The notes under the pieces: model-generated
Told to the model about the DNA's origin: nothing
Database searches by the model: none
The model's input: only the letters and a program-made list of their open reading frames with translations
NCBI RefSeq assembly: GCF_033115175.1
Contig: NC_084850.1
Coordinates: 19,251,218 to 19,315,217, forward strand
Direction of reading: 5' to 3'
Length of the DNA: 64,000 nt
Source: Lepus europaeus
Taxonomy: Eukaryota > Chordata > Mammalia > Lagomorpha > Leporidae
Program-made: the position numbers and the translations under genes
Part shown: in pieces, positions 12,271 to 26,846 of the stretch
How the letters are laid out: each line of letters opens with the position of its first letter
Position numbering within the stretch: position 1 is the stretch's first letter

Positions 12271-13139
12271 GGAATAACTGTGAAAACTGATTAAATGCTC
12301 AGCAGCAATGGTTCAAGATGGCCACTCAGATGTGTTCTAGCTTCCATGGAGACAGCAGTTTACAGCTCTTTTGTCTTCTGACACATGTGTACTACTGCAT
12401 GGCTCAAGGCTGCTCAAACCCTATCCTTTTGTTTGCTGCTAATAAAAGCCCAAGGACAAAAAAGTGCATTATTATTAATAGGGATTACCAGCCACCTCCC
12501 ACCCCCACCTCAGTACTTGATTACTGATAGCAAATTTCTGTGAACACACTTCACTATCTGTTGTTACACACCATAGTTGAGAATCACTGCATAAGATGTC
12601 TTCTATGGAGAATAAGTAGATCACTTTGCAGTAGGAAGTTCCTCATAGTGGGTGGTGAGAAAAGTTTAAAAAGTTAAGACTTGACCTTGTAGACAATTGG
12701 AAGTTTTTTTTAAATGTGTTTAAAAATGTTCTTGTAGCCATGGGATTCAACAGTCCTGTTGGTAGAAACAAAAGGAGACAATCTGGAAAGGGTACTAAAG
12801 GGCACAGAAAGCACCAACTGAAAATTAGACATTTACAGAACATGACATAGTTCAGAAAATGGTAACAGTTGTTTTCCTCACCAAGGTGCTGCCCTATGGA
12901 AGTAGTTGGGTAGCCTGCAACATTAGTTTCACATTCAGGCCAAGAGACTTTGTCATTCCAAAATGCTACTACCTGAACGTAGGACCTGTTGTTAGAACAT
13001 TACAAGTGCGCGATAGGGAGAACTTGGGAAGTTGGAACCCTTTATGTCTGACCAGCCAATAGTACGAATGTTTGAAGTCACTAAAAATACATTTTTTTAA
13101 CATTAGGTTCAGGCCATCTGATGGATTGTAGGTCCCAGG

Positions 13140-13265
13140 CCTCTGGGTGCATTCTCCTCAAGGGTGGAGATTTTTGTTTTGTTCACTTCTGTATCCCCAT
13201 CAGAGAGTAGATCCTGTCACTTAGTTGATGCTCAATCAGTAAGTGTTGAGTGACTAAATGACACC
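13140..13265 (+). repeat. L2 3'-end relic
   Basis: GGTGGAGATTTTTGTTTTGT, ACTTCTGTATCCCCATCAGA and GTTGATGCTCAATCAGTAAG match the conserved 3' end of L2. Confidence 0.65.
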
Positions 13266-13486
13266 AGGGGTCATGAGTATCTGGCTACTACTGGAACTCC
13301 AGTGCTGGACACATGATTGGATTGTACAGGGGGAGTTGAATAAAGGCTGAATTGAGTTGAAATGTATTGAACAGCATTTGGACTAGTGAAACACATTTTT
13401 ATTTGGTTTCATATTGTGCAAAATACAGTAAAATAGCATTGGGTCAATAGTTCTTTAGCAGTTAATAAAATTATACTTTTTTTTAG

Positions 13487-13625
13487 TGATGATCTGGAAC
13501 AATTTATGGAAAACCAAGGTGCATCCAGCCCAGGCATCCTCATTTTAACAACAAGCCTCAGCAAACCATTCATGCGACTGGAAAAGTATGTTACTCTCCT
13601 GCAAGAGTTGGAACGACATATGGAG
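13487..13625 (+). CDS. ARHGEF6: ARHGEF6 exon (approx. exon 10), DH domain
   Basis: 139-bp exon. It begins after a T-rich tract and AG at 13485-13486, with one base completing a split codon, and ends before GTAAGG at 13626. It encodes [16 protein letters not shown]... through ...LQELERHME. The stretch with KPFMRLEKY is a hallmark helix of the DH domain of PIX-family exchange factors, part of the Rac/Cdc42-contacting surface. No preceding coding exon was recognised in 1-13486, so the upstream intron is longer than 13 kb. Confidence 0.95.
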
Positions 13626-16600
13626 GTAAGGGAGGGCAAGCTGTTTTAAACTCATGGGCCCAGCCTAGTCTTACACTCTGGTGAAACCAGCCAGTATACC
13701 TCCATATTAGCCTTGGCAAGGAATCCAGAAAGTCTCTTACTTTCAAAACTAAAATGAGATCTCTCCTCTTTCCTACCAAGTGTTCATGACCATTCTTCCA
13801 CCCTCCTGCTCTCTTCCAAGCCTCAGCCTTGTTGCATCTCTCGTGTCTATGCTTACTTGGTGACTTGTGCTCTCTTTTTTGTCTCATCTGTAGATGGTGG
13901 TTCAGTCAAAATCACACCAAGAAATTTCTGTTTTTTATCTGTCGTTCTGGGATATTAAAGCAACTTTATTGTGGAAAATAAAGCAAGACACAATCAGAAA
14001 ATACAAAGAACATGTTCACTATAGACAGGAATTTTTGTCTCTAGAACACTGATCATTCAGCTTTCTGACTCTGGATTAAAATGGAACATTCTGATATTCT
14101 GTGGAGATTAATAGGATTAATAAATGTATCCGATATTACTGTTTCTCTCTGAATCAGTACATATACATCAAAGTCTCTTCACATTTTTTGTTCATCAAGT
14201 TCCAGTTTACTTGCAATATTTGCAGCATAAATTTTTTCCAAATATTAAACAGTGAGGCCTGATAATTGAATTTTTTATCAGGAGCCCAAATCCTCTTCTT
14301 ATTAAAAATCCATCTCCTTGACCCCCTTCTGTTGCAGCCATGAGTGGGGGACTGAGGTGTGGGTGGGAGAGCAGGGCTCTCTGGGGGAGGCTGCCTTTAC
14401 CCTAGTTGCTCTTCCTGTGTCTGGGGTAAGGTTTTGAGGTTTTGAAGGGCTTGATTATCTTTAAAGGATAAGGTTGCATGCTGCTGGGCTTGTCAGTGTT
14501 TGTAAGGATTGAAAGCATGTACTCTGAGTGAAACCACATTCTCAGGGTGTTTGACTTGCCTGAAAGCTGGAGGCAGTGAGGAGCTGATGTGCAAAGCCAG
14601 TCGGAATGAAATTTCAGTTAGGGCTTGGGAAGGCATTGACCTCTGGATGCCTTTCCATAAGCCAGACAAATTCGTTGAACCGTTTGAGGTTTGCCCCTCC
14701 TTGCTTATCACAAAACTCCAGAAACCAGTGGCCTCATTTTCTGTTACTTCTCGATGCTGAGGTGTACATGTGCACTTAATTTGCTGAGGAAAAGACCTAA
14801 GATTCTCCTACTGCTTGGTTCCTTTATCGTGATCTTGTAGTGGAGCCCTTTTCTACCCCTGCCTCCATTTGCAGTGGGTCACATGGTTTTGACCACCTTG
14901 CATTTCCTACCATGAGATAATATGCACTTTCAATACCAGTTTACCAGCGAGTGAGAGACTTTATCCAGATTTCTGACCATTTGACGTGACTGCTGACTAA
15001 TGGCAGACTACAACCTGAAATTCTCAGTGGTCAGCTGATTTGGGTAAGGATAAGTTTTACTGTAAAAGAACGCAACTTCACTTATCAAATGAGCACTATT
15101 GTTCTTGGCATGGTGAAGACCTCTAGTCTGTTTAGTTCTGTGTTTTACTAGCCAAATCTGGTTTTCCCATTACTCCAGCTGAGGTTCAAGGGTTAAATAT
15201 ACATGTACCCCCAAGGCTAAGAACACCTATTCATGCCATATACTCCAATGCTAGGTATTCAATATGACCTGACAGTATACCCCCAAATAACCATTTAGTT
15301 TTTATTAAATATCAATTATCCAAAGTATAACAGCAAAAAGGAAAATGGAAACTCTTGCCTCAATAAGCACACCTACTATGTTGCTGCTAATTATATACAG
15401 TGTTACCAACTGTTTTAATTTCTTAATCACCTAATAATTTGAGGTGCTGAGATTCCAAATGCTCAAATGCAGTACTATTTTTTCATCTTTTTTTAGAGTA
15501 AGATTAAATTTTTTCTCTTTTGTGCATAGTTCTATGAATTTGAATACAGGTATAGATTTACGTTACCACCACCACAGTCAAGATATGGAACAGTTCCATT
15601 ATCCTCCAGATTTTCTACCATCCCTCGGCCACATCTACCTCTGAACCCTAATTCCTGGCAACGACTGATCCATTCTTCTCTAATCCCATTTTCAAATATG
15701 TTCCTTTGCTAGGATACACATCCAGATCATCAGGATATTCTGAAGGCAATCATAGCATTCAAAGCTCTCATGGTGAGTGTCGCTCTACAATTAAAAGTTT
15801 CCATTTTGTGTACTTTATTCCTGAAAGAGTGACTTGCATGTGTAATTCCTTTCCTCATGCAAAGGTCTTTAGAATGGAAACCATAAGCTTTCGTGACAGT
15901 ACCGCAGTGATTGTTTAATTTTGTCCTCCTCAAGTCATGCTTGCCTAAGAAAGGTTGCCACGCTGAGGGTATAAAGCAATCACATTTGAAGTCTTGGCCA
16001 CATTAAGCATTGGTGTGGGTGGGGGGTTTCCTTTCACCTCTTTGTCTTTACCCCTGTTGCTCACCTTATGTCTGTGTAACTCGTCATTCACTGATTGGCA
16101 TCAATACTGGATTCAACTACTTATGCCAAAAGGTGAGAGTTTGTTCTTTGCATATGAAAAAGAAATCCGTCATCAAATCTAAAAGGGGGAAAAAAAACAA
16201 GCACTAAAATGCAATTGCTTTATATAGATTGCTATCAAAGGTACCTATAACCTTGTTTAATGAGCATGATGGTTAATGTGTCTGCTTGAAACATTGATCT
16301 AAAATCGTGTGCTGCCATTTTAGAAAGAAAGAAAACTAACTTTATTTTGGGTGATTGATTAAGCTTAACTTCATTTTAGACATTTTTGTAGTATTCTAAG
16401 TGATTTGGATTAATGTGTATTGTTCCTTGCTATAAGGATATGCTATAATATTATCCATCACCTCAATTGAATTGCTGTTGAAAGCTAAGAAACTGACATG
16501 CTCAAGGTTAAACAGGAAGATGAAGAACTGAGTAAAGATTACTTTAAAATTGCTGTTTTTATAGGTCAAAAGCTGTCAAATATTGGCAGTTTTACATGGT

Positions 16601-19600
16601 TTAACCTATTATAACAGCCCGCTGAAAAACATGGCATTGATTATAACTTATGTCGTTTACTTTTCCTATGTGAAAGGAATGTAAAATACCTTCTTAAAAA
16701 GATTGTTTTTCTGGGGCCGGCGCCGTGGCTCACTTGGTTAATCCTCCACCTGTGGCGCCGGTATCCCATATGGGTGCTGGGTTCTGTCCCGGTTGCTCCT
16801 CTTCCAGTCCAGCTCTCTGCTGTGGCCTGGGAGGGCAGTGGAGGATGGCCCAAATGCTTGGGCCCTGCACCTGCATAGGAGACCAGAAGCACCTGGCTCC
16901 TGGCTTCGGATTGGCGTAGTTCCAGCCGTAGCGGCCATTTGGGGAGTGAACCAATGGAGGAAGACCTTTCTTTCTGTCTCTCTCTCTCACTGTCTGTAAC
17001 TTTACCTGTCAAATAAAAAAAAAAGATTGCTTTCTTTCTGATCATGTAAAACTTGCATTAATGGCTGCACTATATTTATTCCCACTATAGGTGCTTCAAA
17101 AATGTGTATAATTAGTTTATTTACTCTAGTCTCCATTTAACTAAATGAAATAGCAGAAATTTTATAAAAAACAGACCTCAAAAAACTATTTCATTCAGTT
17201 CATTTGCAAACATAAACATAATCAACCATATGCTTATTTTCATATTCAATTTAGAATGAATGCTGTTAATTTATTCTGATAACTTCATGTTTCTAAAGTA
17301 GTGATTTTAATACATGCAAACACACATGCATGTGTGTATGTATATATGTATATTATTTACACCTCACATAGTATTCATAAACTAAATTGTTTCTTGGTTT
17401 CAGTTTTCAGTTTGTCATCATGAAATCCAGGTGTATCTCTTTTCTGATCCTTTTAGGAATAAAAATTAGTTTGGTATTTCTTTCATAGCAATCTACCATG
17501 AGTCCCTAAACAAAATACCAGGCAGTGCATAGGCTTAATTATAAGATCATGTTTTTTAAAATTTTTTAAAATTTTATTTACGGTATACTAATCTCATGTA
17601 TTTCCTATATACAGATTCAGAAACATAGTGATACTTCCCACCCTACCTTCATTTCCATCCATGCTCCCATCTTTCTTACAACTCCTTCTATTTCCATTCT
17701 TAATTTTTACCAAGATCTATTTTAAGTTAACTTTATACTCATAATATTAAGCCTACATAAGTAAAGAGTTCAGCAAATACAATGACAAAAAAACACTGTT
17801 CTTCAACAGTCGAGACAAGGGCTATAAACAATCATTGAATCTCAAAATGTCAATTTCACTCCTATAGATTGCCTTTTAGATTCTCTATTAGTTACCACAG
17901 ATCAGGGAAAACATATGGTATTTGTCTTTTTGGGACTGGCTTATTTCACTAAGTATAGTAGTTTCTAGTTGCATCCATTTTGTTGCAAAACACAGGATTT
18001 CATTTTTTTTTAACACTGTTTAGTATTCCATAGTGTGTATATACCATAATTTCTTTTTCTAGGTATAAGATCACATTGATTCACTGTGGCATAAAGAATA
18101 TAATTTTTTCTTTTTCTATAACTTCTGGAGTCTTTTTTTGGTTTTTGTTTTTCTAAATATATTACATTCATGGAAACAGAGCATATTAGACAAATAAGAT
18201 TGCTTTGTAATTAAAGCCTTATATCTGCAAAGATAGACAGGTGGAGAGGACCTAGAGCAGGGGCATGAACAAGCAGATCTGAAGCTACCAGTTGTTCTCC
18301 TGGCTCTGCTTCATGTGACTCTGCTACCTGTCTTCCCAGACTCCTTACAAGGAGGGAGAAACACCAGTGTTACACCAGTTTATCTGGATGCTTTGGCAAA
18401 GTTCTGACTTACACAACTATAGGGGGCTCAAGGCTAGGGATTGAGGAAAGTGGACCTTTCTGCCTATCAGAAACAGGTCTGATCCTGAGATTCATGGCAA
18501 GAAACAGGGCTGAGTGAGAATCTGAGAAGCAAAAGCCACATCTTACTTTGATCTTGTTTTAGGTCTGTTTCATAAAAAATTCCTATTCCATTATGTTCTG
18601 CTTTGGTTCTGTAGGGGCAGTGCCAAGATCTGAGAAAAAGAAAACAGCTGGAGTTGCAGATACTTTCTGAGCCTATTCAGGCATGGGAAGGGGAGGATAT
18701 TAAAACCTTGGGAAATGTGATGTTCATGTCACAAGTCATGGTGCAGTATGGAACATGTGAGGTAAGGAGTTTGAAATTTCAACACCGTTTCTCCTATCTT
18801 TCATATTTTTCTTTATTTGTCCTTCCATTAAGGTCAAATGCTCACACATCCCAATCAGAAACTGAGCATTCATTCTTTGCCCAACATTCTACTACGAGTT
18901 ATTGGGGACAGGAAGAAAGTACAAGCAATGGTCCGTGCTTTCAAACAACTCATTCAATACACAAATTGCATCTAGAAAACAAGCCAAATAGTTACTCTCA
19001 GATTATGCAGTCTCAGCAATAGGATTCACAGAAGTTCAGAAAAGGGACATAGAACTTGAGGAAGGCCATAGAAAGAAAAGAGGAGGATTCTAGAAGTTAG
19101 AGGAAATTGTCTTCTCAGCAGAAGACCGGAGCAGGGTTTGTTTTGTTTTGTTTTGTTTTGTTTTTGCCATTTTGGGATAGTAAGGAAATCTGTTGGGAGC
19201 AGCGGAAAGATGTTGCATATAGTGAAAGAAAAGATTAATTGAGTCAGCTAGAGTCAACACTGTGAAGAAGCTTGGACATCAGGCAAGAATTAATATTGGT
19301 ACAAACAATAGGAAACAGATAAAGAGTCCCGAGTAGTAGAGAAACATTATGAGAGATGTTTTGGCTTTTATTCTGACAACCTTATACATCACATGAATGT
19401 GAGAGGATGGCACTAGAAACAGAAACGCCAGCTGGGATAGGGAGTGAGAAGTATCCAGCAAGAAGGTGGAAGCAGTGAGAATGTAGTATAAGAGGCAAAA
19501 CTGAGACATGTATAGAGAGAAAATCAACAGGAAGTGGTGGCCAAAGGGCTACAGGAGATGACTAATGTAATTTTAGAGGTGTTAACTTCCAAGTGACTGT

Positions 19601-22600
19601 ACATTATCTAGGTGAAGGTGTCTTGTAGGCAGCTGTTAAAATAGCATGTAAATGTGGGTGAGAGGTCAGAGTTAGAGGCAGAGGTTTAGAAGTCCTTGAC
19701 AGATGTGCCTTCTCAAGAAGTAAATTTCCAGAGAAAAGCACAGAAGACTGAAGATGGATTATTTTGGGAAGGAACCAGGGTAGGGGAGAAAGGTTGATTA
19801 TGTCACATGATATGATTTATTGGGTGTTAGGCTGGTCTTCTCTCTCCCAAAACATATTTCTATACTCTCTGACACACCTCTGGCAGAGATTCATTACTTT
19901 GGGTTAACAAGCAATCTCATTTAAAATGCAGATACCCTGAGGAAGCTTAATGCAGTGAGCCTAACTATTAGTCATTCGCACCTTTGGGATAAATACATTG
20001 GGTGAAAGCAGGAAAGAACAATCAGTGCCTGAAAAAACAAAACTACAAAAAGGAAGATAGAGAGAATCAGGGGAGTGTGATATCACAGTAATTGCAAAAG
20101 GAGTATTTGAAAGTGGGCAGTGTGTAGAATGCTGCAGAAGGTTCAAAGGTCAAAGAGTGTGAGGACCAAGAAACCATTGGATTTTGCTAGCCGGCAGTTA
20201 TTGATGACTTTGAGAGAGCAGTAAGGGTACAGTTAGAGAGGGATCAATGGGGAGAAAATGAAAGCAGCAAGCAATTTGCAGTAAAGTGTCAAGAAATGGG
20301 GTGATGTGTACCAAAGATCAAATGGGGCAAATGAAGTTCTATTACTATAGGCAAAAAAGGAAATGCCAGGAAAACAGGAGGGGCTGCTGGAAGGAGAGAT
20401 GTCTGTAGAAGGAAAGCAAACAAGGGAAAGCTGTGAAAGAATACAGAGCACTTGGGAGAATCCTTGCACTTCAAGTGTTGCTCTTCTCAAAGAAGAGGAA
20501 GAAGATGGAGACGTGCACAAAGCTGATTGTAGCAAAGATGGTTGGGCATGGAAGCCAAATGGATTTTTTAAATTGCATATATATTTATCAGATTCATTGC
20601 AGCCCTCGTATCTAAAGTTTCCTAAGTTTCTTTAAAATATTTAATTCACAATAATGCATTGTGTGAGAGATCTTCAAAAAGTTCATGAAAATGTGTATTT
20701 CAACAAAACTATGCAGGGCTATAAAAATGTTTTATACCAAAATGAATTTATCTTTTGATTTAATTTTCCATGAACTTTCTGAAGTACTCTTACCTGTCTC
20801 AAAATAACTAGAAAACAGAGATTTTGAATGTACTTCCGATAAATAAATGATAAAAACATAAGGTGCTGGGTATGCTAGGTATGCTAATCACTATGATGTA
20901 ATCCATACACAATGTATCCCTGAATTGAAACATCACATTGTGCCCCATAAAGTATATGCAATTGTTATTTGTCAATTAAAAAGTCCCAAACTAGAAAACA
21001 TGTACTTCTTTGTTTTACATGAGTGCAATAATTGCCTTATTCTTAGTGATTAACACTAATTTTATGAATAATAATGCTGCATACATGTTAGAACATAATA
21101 CACTTCCTAGCACCTGAAAGACCCTTTTTTTTTTACCATTTTTCAAAATAAAATCATCTTTTCATTTTATGTACTTTGAGACTTATTTTGTGTCCAGGAC
21201 AAATCGTCTCACTGGCTATGTAAACAATGTGACTTCTCAGGCTGACATACTTGAGAAACAAGCATTACTGTTTGTATTTGACTGTAATGTATAGTAAGGA
21301 GAGAGAGAAACCCTGGGTTTATATCTGCATCAAAATAAAATTCAACTAGTTTGGGGATTTTAAGTTGGGTAACTTTTTAAAAAAATCAGTTTATGTTTTA
21401 GTTGATGATGTAAGAGCTGTTAAAAAGCAGTGATTCCAGAAATTCTTAACAAACAAAATGTCCCATTTGTATCCTCATTTATTTTTTTTATTCAGGAAAA
21501 AGAGGAACGATACCTTTTGTTATTTCCAAATGCCTTGATAATGTTGTCTGCAAGTCCTCGGATGAGTGGCTTTATCTATCAGGTTAGTAGCTTTCATACC
21601 AAACAAATAGCAGGATCCATAATGAACACAGTTTAGCATTTTTTAACTGTTTATTTTCATCTACTTGAAAAGCAGAGGGAGAGGGAGAGGGAGAGAGAGA
21701 ATCTTTTATCCACAGATTCACTCTCCCAAATGCCCTCAACAGTCAGGACCTTGCACTTGGGCCATCCTTTGTTGCTTTCCCAGGATGTGCTAGCAGGAAG
21801 CTAGATCAGATGCACAGCAGCTGGGATGTGAACCAGCACTCTGATATGGGATGCAGGTATCCCAAGTGGAAATTTAACCTGTTGTGCCAAAACACCCACC
21901 TCCATATTTGCATTTAGCTGCAACATCTCCACTATGGCATTAAAAGTTCAGGACAGTAGAGGTGGAGTGTTCATTGTAATTAAACAACTTATAAGGAAGA
22001 TGTTTCTTAAATCAAAGAACCGTGTATTAGTATAATGAGTTTGTCCTGAATATCCTCTGCTCCACTTATGAGCTAGAATTTGAATATGTAAATAGAAATC
22101 TAAATCTACAATTAGATATCTAAACAGTTGCATTTTACACCCCAAAGCATTATAGTTGAGAGAATACACAGTTGGGACCTGCTCCATCTTATTAAACTCA
22201 TATCACATGATTCAGGTTTCTATGATACAAATCATTAAACTCCTCAGGAAATTAAACTTGCCTCAGTCTGCTCCTGAGTTGGAGTATTATAACTTACTAG
22301 TGTTTATTATACCTTGGCCTAGAAATCACTGATTTTCATAAAATTTGAGATTTTACCTTGCTTCCTGATTCCTTTGAAAATGTATTAAATATGTAAAAAG
22401 CTTTGAAAATCCTGGTTTTTGTGGTTCAGAACATGGGAGCCAAACATAATCCACATTTTTCCCTTTGCATTCTTGTCTGATTAGAATGTAGAACAGGGAA
22501 ACATAATTCAACAGTGATTCTTGAGAGGGTGTGAAAATCTCAGAGAAATAAGTAGAGCCATGTATAACCACAGAATTAATGGAAATGTTCTTTTTCTGGT

Positions 22601-25600
22601 AGGGAAAAATACCAACAGCGGGCATGGTGGTGACTAGATTAGATGAAATTGAAGGGAATGACTGCACCTTGGAAATCACAGGTAGGTAATTTTTCTTTTT
22701 CATGTAGCTACTTCAAATCCTTTCAGAATGAAGTGGAGTTTAACTAAATAAATGCTATTATTTTCTGTCATATAGTCCGTGAGCAAGTTTTACATGGATA
22801 TGAAAAAATATATTCTATTTTCTGGGATAATTAAGGCCCAGTGATAGAATAGAGATGTCTCCTGGCCATTCAAAAGATTCAGTTTTGCCATTAGGTTCAA
22901 TCTTCTCTTGCATAGGAGCTACTTGTGAGAGCTGAGGGATAGCAAAATGGACTGATGTAAATGTAATTTTCTGTCTCTCTGTCATCAATTCCCTGGTGGC
23001 AGAAGAGCCAAAGATGTGGACTTTTATCAGCAATCTTATCATCAGCCTATGAATTAGTAAGATTTGGTTGTGTTTCTAAAAAGTGTTGAAAAGCCATGAA
23101 ACTTCCTTCACAAATTGAGCAAAATGCCAGATCTTCCTAATGCTCCCTGACATTTTGGCCTACTATCCATTTTGCCATGCTCCTGTGGTTTACATGTAAT
23201 GACTGCACTTTTTGTGTGGATATGGCTTGATGATCAAGACTGGAATAATGGTTCCTCCTAGCCTTACCGTCTTTGCCCATATACTGTAACCAAATTTGTT
23301 GAATTTTGTTCCAACTTTGATACTGAGGGAATCAGTACAATACTTTCATTTTAGACTATGAACCAGATGGACTATGTGTTTAAAGTTTGAAATTGAGAAT
23401 TGTTTCTAGCAAAGTTTCCCACTACTTTAAAGATTCTGTAAGCAGTAGAAATTGATAGTTTTATAAACTATACATGAGCATCTATTTGCTTTATTATAAC
23501 AGAACCTCTCTGTTCCTCTCATTAAAGTTTCAAATGGTTATCCCATGGGTATGACAACCCCTGAAACTAGATAGTTGTGTGAAGTATGCTTATGGATGAG
23601 ACAAGCTCAAAATTCTCTTTGCTTTTTGTTTTCAAATGCTCATAATTGGGTGATACAGGCACCATGGTAGATAGACTAGTGGTCCATTGCAACAACAACC
23701 AGGACTTCCAAGAATGGTTGGAGCAGCTGAGCAGACTGATCAGAGGACCTGCCTCCTGCAGTTCATTATCCAAAACATCATCATCATCATGTAGTGCTCA
23801 TTCTGTAAGTAGTCATTTGTTCTATAAAGAGATTTTTGAGTCTTTCATCAAATCTTGCCTGCTGAAGGCTCAACAAGAAGCTGCAAGCACACCTTTAGTC
23901 ATTGGGTAGTCTATATTTGTAGAATATGAAGTACAGTTAAACCTCACTAATTCTGATTTCTCAAGGTGAGGCCCATTAAAATTAATAAATGTATTTCACT
24001 AAGAGGTATACAATTTAGTTTGGTAATATTCAGATACTCCAACTAACTGCTAGCAGAGTGTTTCTAACCAGAAGTCATGCTAAGATATTTTAATAATAAA
24101 GACTTTTTTAATTAGCAATCATTAGTCTCATATTAATAATGTGTTATGTCAAAGCAAATAGTTTACTTCTTTAAGAACTTAAACATCTCCATGTAATCTC
24201 ACTCATGTTATCACACTTTCTCAGTAATCATCTTCAAAGGCAAGCTTTCACCATTGTCTTCTTCTGCATTTTCCTGAATTTAGAATCCATATAATTTGAA
24301 TTTATGAGATTTTACTGTACTTGCTGAATGAGATGGAAGATATGCTGTGTTGTCTTTTAACACTCAAACCTGTGATGCCAAAATTCTAGCTTTGAGCACT
24401 ATGTGTTGTAGTTGGAAGAACATGGACTTTGGCATCAGATCTGAGTTCAAATCTTGACTTTGCCAGCAACTAGCTAGTTACTTCACTTTGTTGAGTCTGT
24501 GTTGTAGGTTGTTCTGATGAAATAACCTATTTAAGCAGAACAATAGAGTGGCAAACACATCATTGGGCTCAAATGTTGACTATTATTCCACTTTCCTCTG
24601 CCACAGAGGAAAAATATCTGACTTTAATGAAATTCTGGGAGAGAGAGAGAGAGAGAGAGAACAGGATCATGGAGTGCTGAGTCAGTTTCTTGCTGTTCCT
24701 TGGAGACCTCATAATGTTGACTGGGAAGTGCCATTTCTTAAACTGGAGCCTTTATTTTTCCATCTTTCCCTTTCTACGGCTGGTTTTGCTGATCCACAAA
24801 GCTATTGTTCTCTCTCTGTGTGGCACAAGGTTGGGTTCAGACGGCAGATTGCCAGTATCTCATCGGACATTTTCCCAGTCTTTTAGCTCTACCGGACAGT
24901 CCCGAGGACCCTTGGAGCCTCCTCAAATTATAAAACCGTGGAGTTTAAGTTGTCTGCGACCTGCACCTCCACTTAGACCATCAGCAGCTCTAGGTTATAA
25001 AGAGGTAATTTTGCTACATATGGTATAAAATGCTTTTGACAAGCTAATATCATAACTTATTACAAATAGTTTTGTGGGAATGTGCTAAACCTTATGATAG
25101 GTGCTATATGTAAGTTAGTATTGAATTGTTAGTCTTCGTGATTTTTTTTTGCTTGTTTCTTGATTCTCCATTTCCCCATTGTCCATCTAAAAACATTTGT
25201 TGACTAGCCACGGGGTTGATGTGCACAATATGAGTTTCCCAAGCCTCCTCCAGAAATGCCTCTGGTTTACCTCTGAGATAATTTTGATAATTGTTTGAAT
25301 TAGTTAACAAAGTATACACATCTCAAACAAAAGCCACTTCATTGGAGTTGAATTTTCAATCAAGTAGATACAACTCAACAGTTTGGATCATTTTGATTAA
25401 ATAAAATAAGAACCCAGTCATGGGTCCAAAGTATGAAAGATATTTTCCCTAGTTAGGAAGGGAAAAGAATTTATTGAAAGCAATGTCGTTTGAGAAGGTT
25501 TCTCGGCAAGAACCTTAAAGGACATTTGATATTTGAATAATCTAGGGATTTCAAAACCTTTTTTTCCCCCTTGAAGTTGCAATCAGGAAATATCAGCCAC

Positions 25601-26802
25601 TAGTCGCTCTGTGGAGTCTTACCTTTTCCATTCACACTGATTTTTCCCCCAAACCTGTTTCTCATCATTTCATATTTCAGAAAGAATGCTCATTTATTTG
25701 TAACTTTTCCTTAAATAGGTATTGTTGACTGAAGTTTAAGTTTGTGACAGTTATGAATCTAGATTTATGGTTTCTCTATCAAATGTGTGTTCTGAGTGAT
25801 GTAGACTCTGCTCAGTTTTGAGTGTGCTTTGATTTAAACCACCATGCTTCTGTTTCAATTAATTGTTGTCACCAACTTTTAGTGTAGTAGAAATAGGTCA
25901 GTATTTGGACACTGGAGGACCTTTTGATTCTTTCAAGCTGGTGTGGAAGGAGAAATAACCCTTGAATTGAATCTTTGTTATGTAGCTCGATTCAGAATTT
26001 GGCCAGGAAACAGTCCTACAGATTTGCTTTGGAAATTCACTCGCAATTTACCCAGTTTCTTCTTTGATTCCCTAAACCAGGAGTGCCACTTCATAGTTAT
26101 CTTTTTAAATGGTGGATAATTTGTAATTGTCAGTTGCTAAGGTCAAATTGAGGTGAGCTTTGAAGGGGGAAAGTCAGCTTAATCCTTCACATAACTAATC
26201 TATTAAAACCAAGGCATGACCACTTTGTTTCTGCTGGGGGAAAAGAATTATTAATATATTCTGATGATGTGGTGTGTATTTCAGTCATTTTCAGCATTTG
26301 TTATCCTGCACAGAACTGTATTTCTTGGGCTTTTGCATGATGATATGGCATCTGAAACTAATGTGGGAAATGTGATGATATTCTTTCTGTGTAATTTATG
26401 ATAACACTAACATTTCAAATGTTGTTTTAGAATTATTGATAAATGGATTTGGTCATTATAACCATCGACCTCTCACGCTCATCTTCTCTTTCTTTACATA
26501 TTCATTTTAGAGGATGTCTTATATCTTAAAGGTAAGGGTAGAATAATATCTTTGGCTTACAGTGACATCATAATACTGTGCTATAACCTTTGATGAATGA
26601 AGCTTTCTCTTATGCTTGCTTTGTTCCTTGTTATATATACTTGGTGGCTAAAATATGAAGATACAATTCTGACATGTAAGTACTTTCTTCCCAGAGCAGG
26701 CTTGTATGAAATTCATATGCAAATGTCACCCTATAATGTCACCCTATAAGGCCTTAAAATGCCAGTGTTCCTTTGTGTTTTTTTTTTTTTGACAAGCAGA
26801 GT

Positions 26803-26846
<44 letters not shown>

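Larger units (their letters stand above)
15773..18614 (+). other. ARHGEF6 intron with one SINE and one short L1
   Basis: 2.8-kb intron, GTGAGT to GTAG. It contains the C-SINE at 16713-17019 and the truncated L1 at 17550-18063; the rest is AT-rich and unassigned. Confidence 0.85.
18762..21495 (+). other. ARHGEF6 intron
   Basis: 2.7-kb intron. It holds a (GTTTT)n run at about 19137-19165, a G/A-rich ancient-looking stretch at 19020-20230 that I cannot assign to a family, a MITE copy at 20669 and an old L1 end at 20870. Confidence 0.8.

Noticed and set aside
1-13486. Search for the preceding ARHGEF6 DH exon
   Set aside because: No open segment with PIX DH residues and splice sites was found; it must lie upstream of the window.
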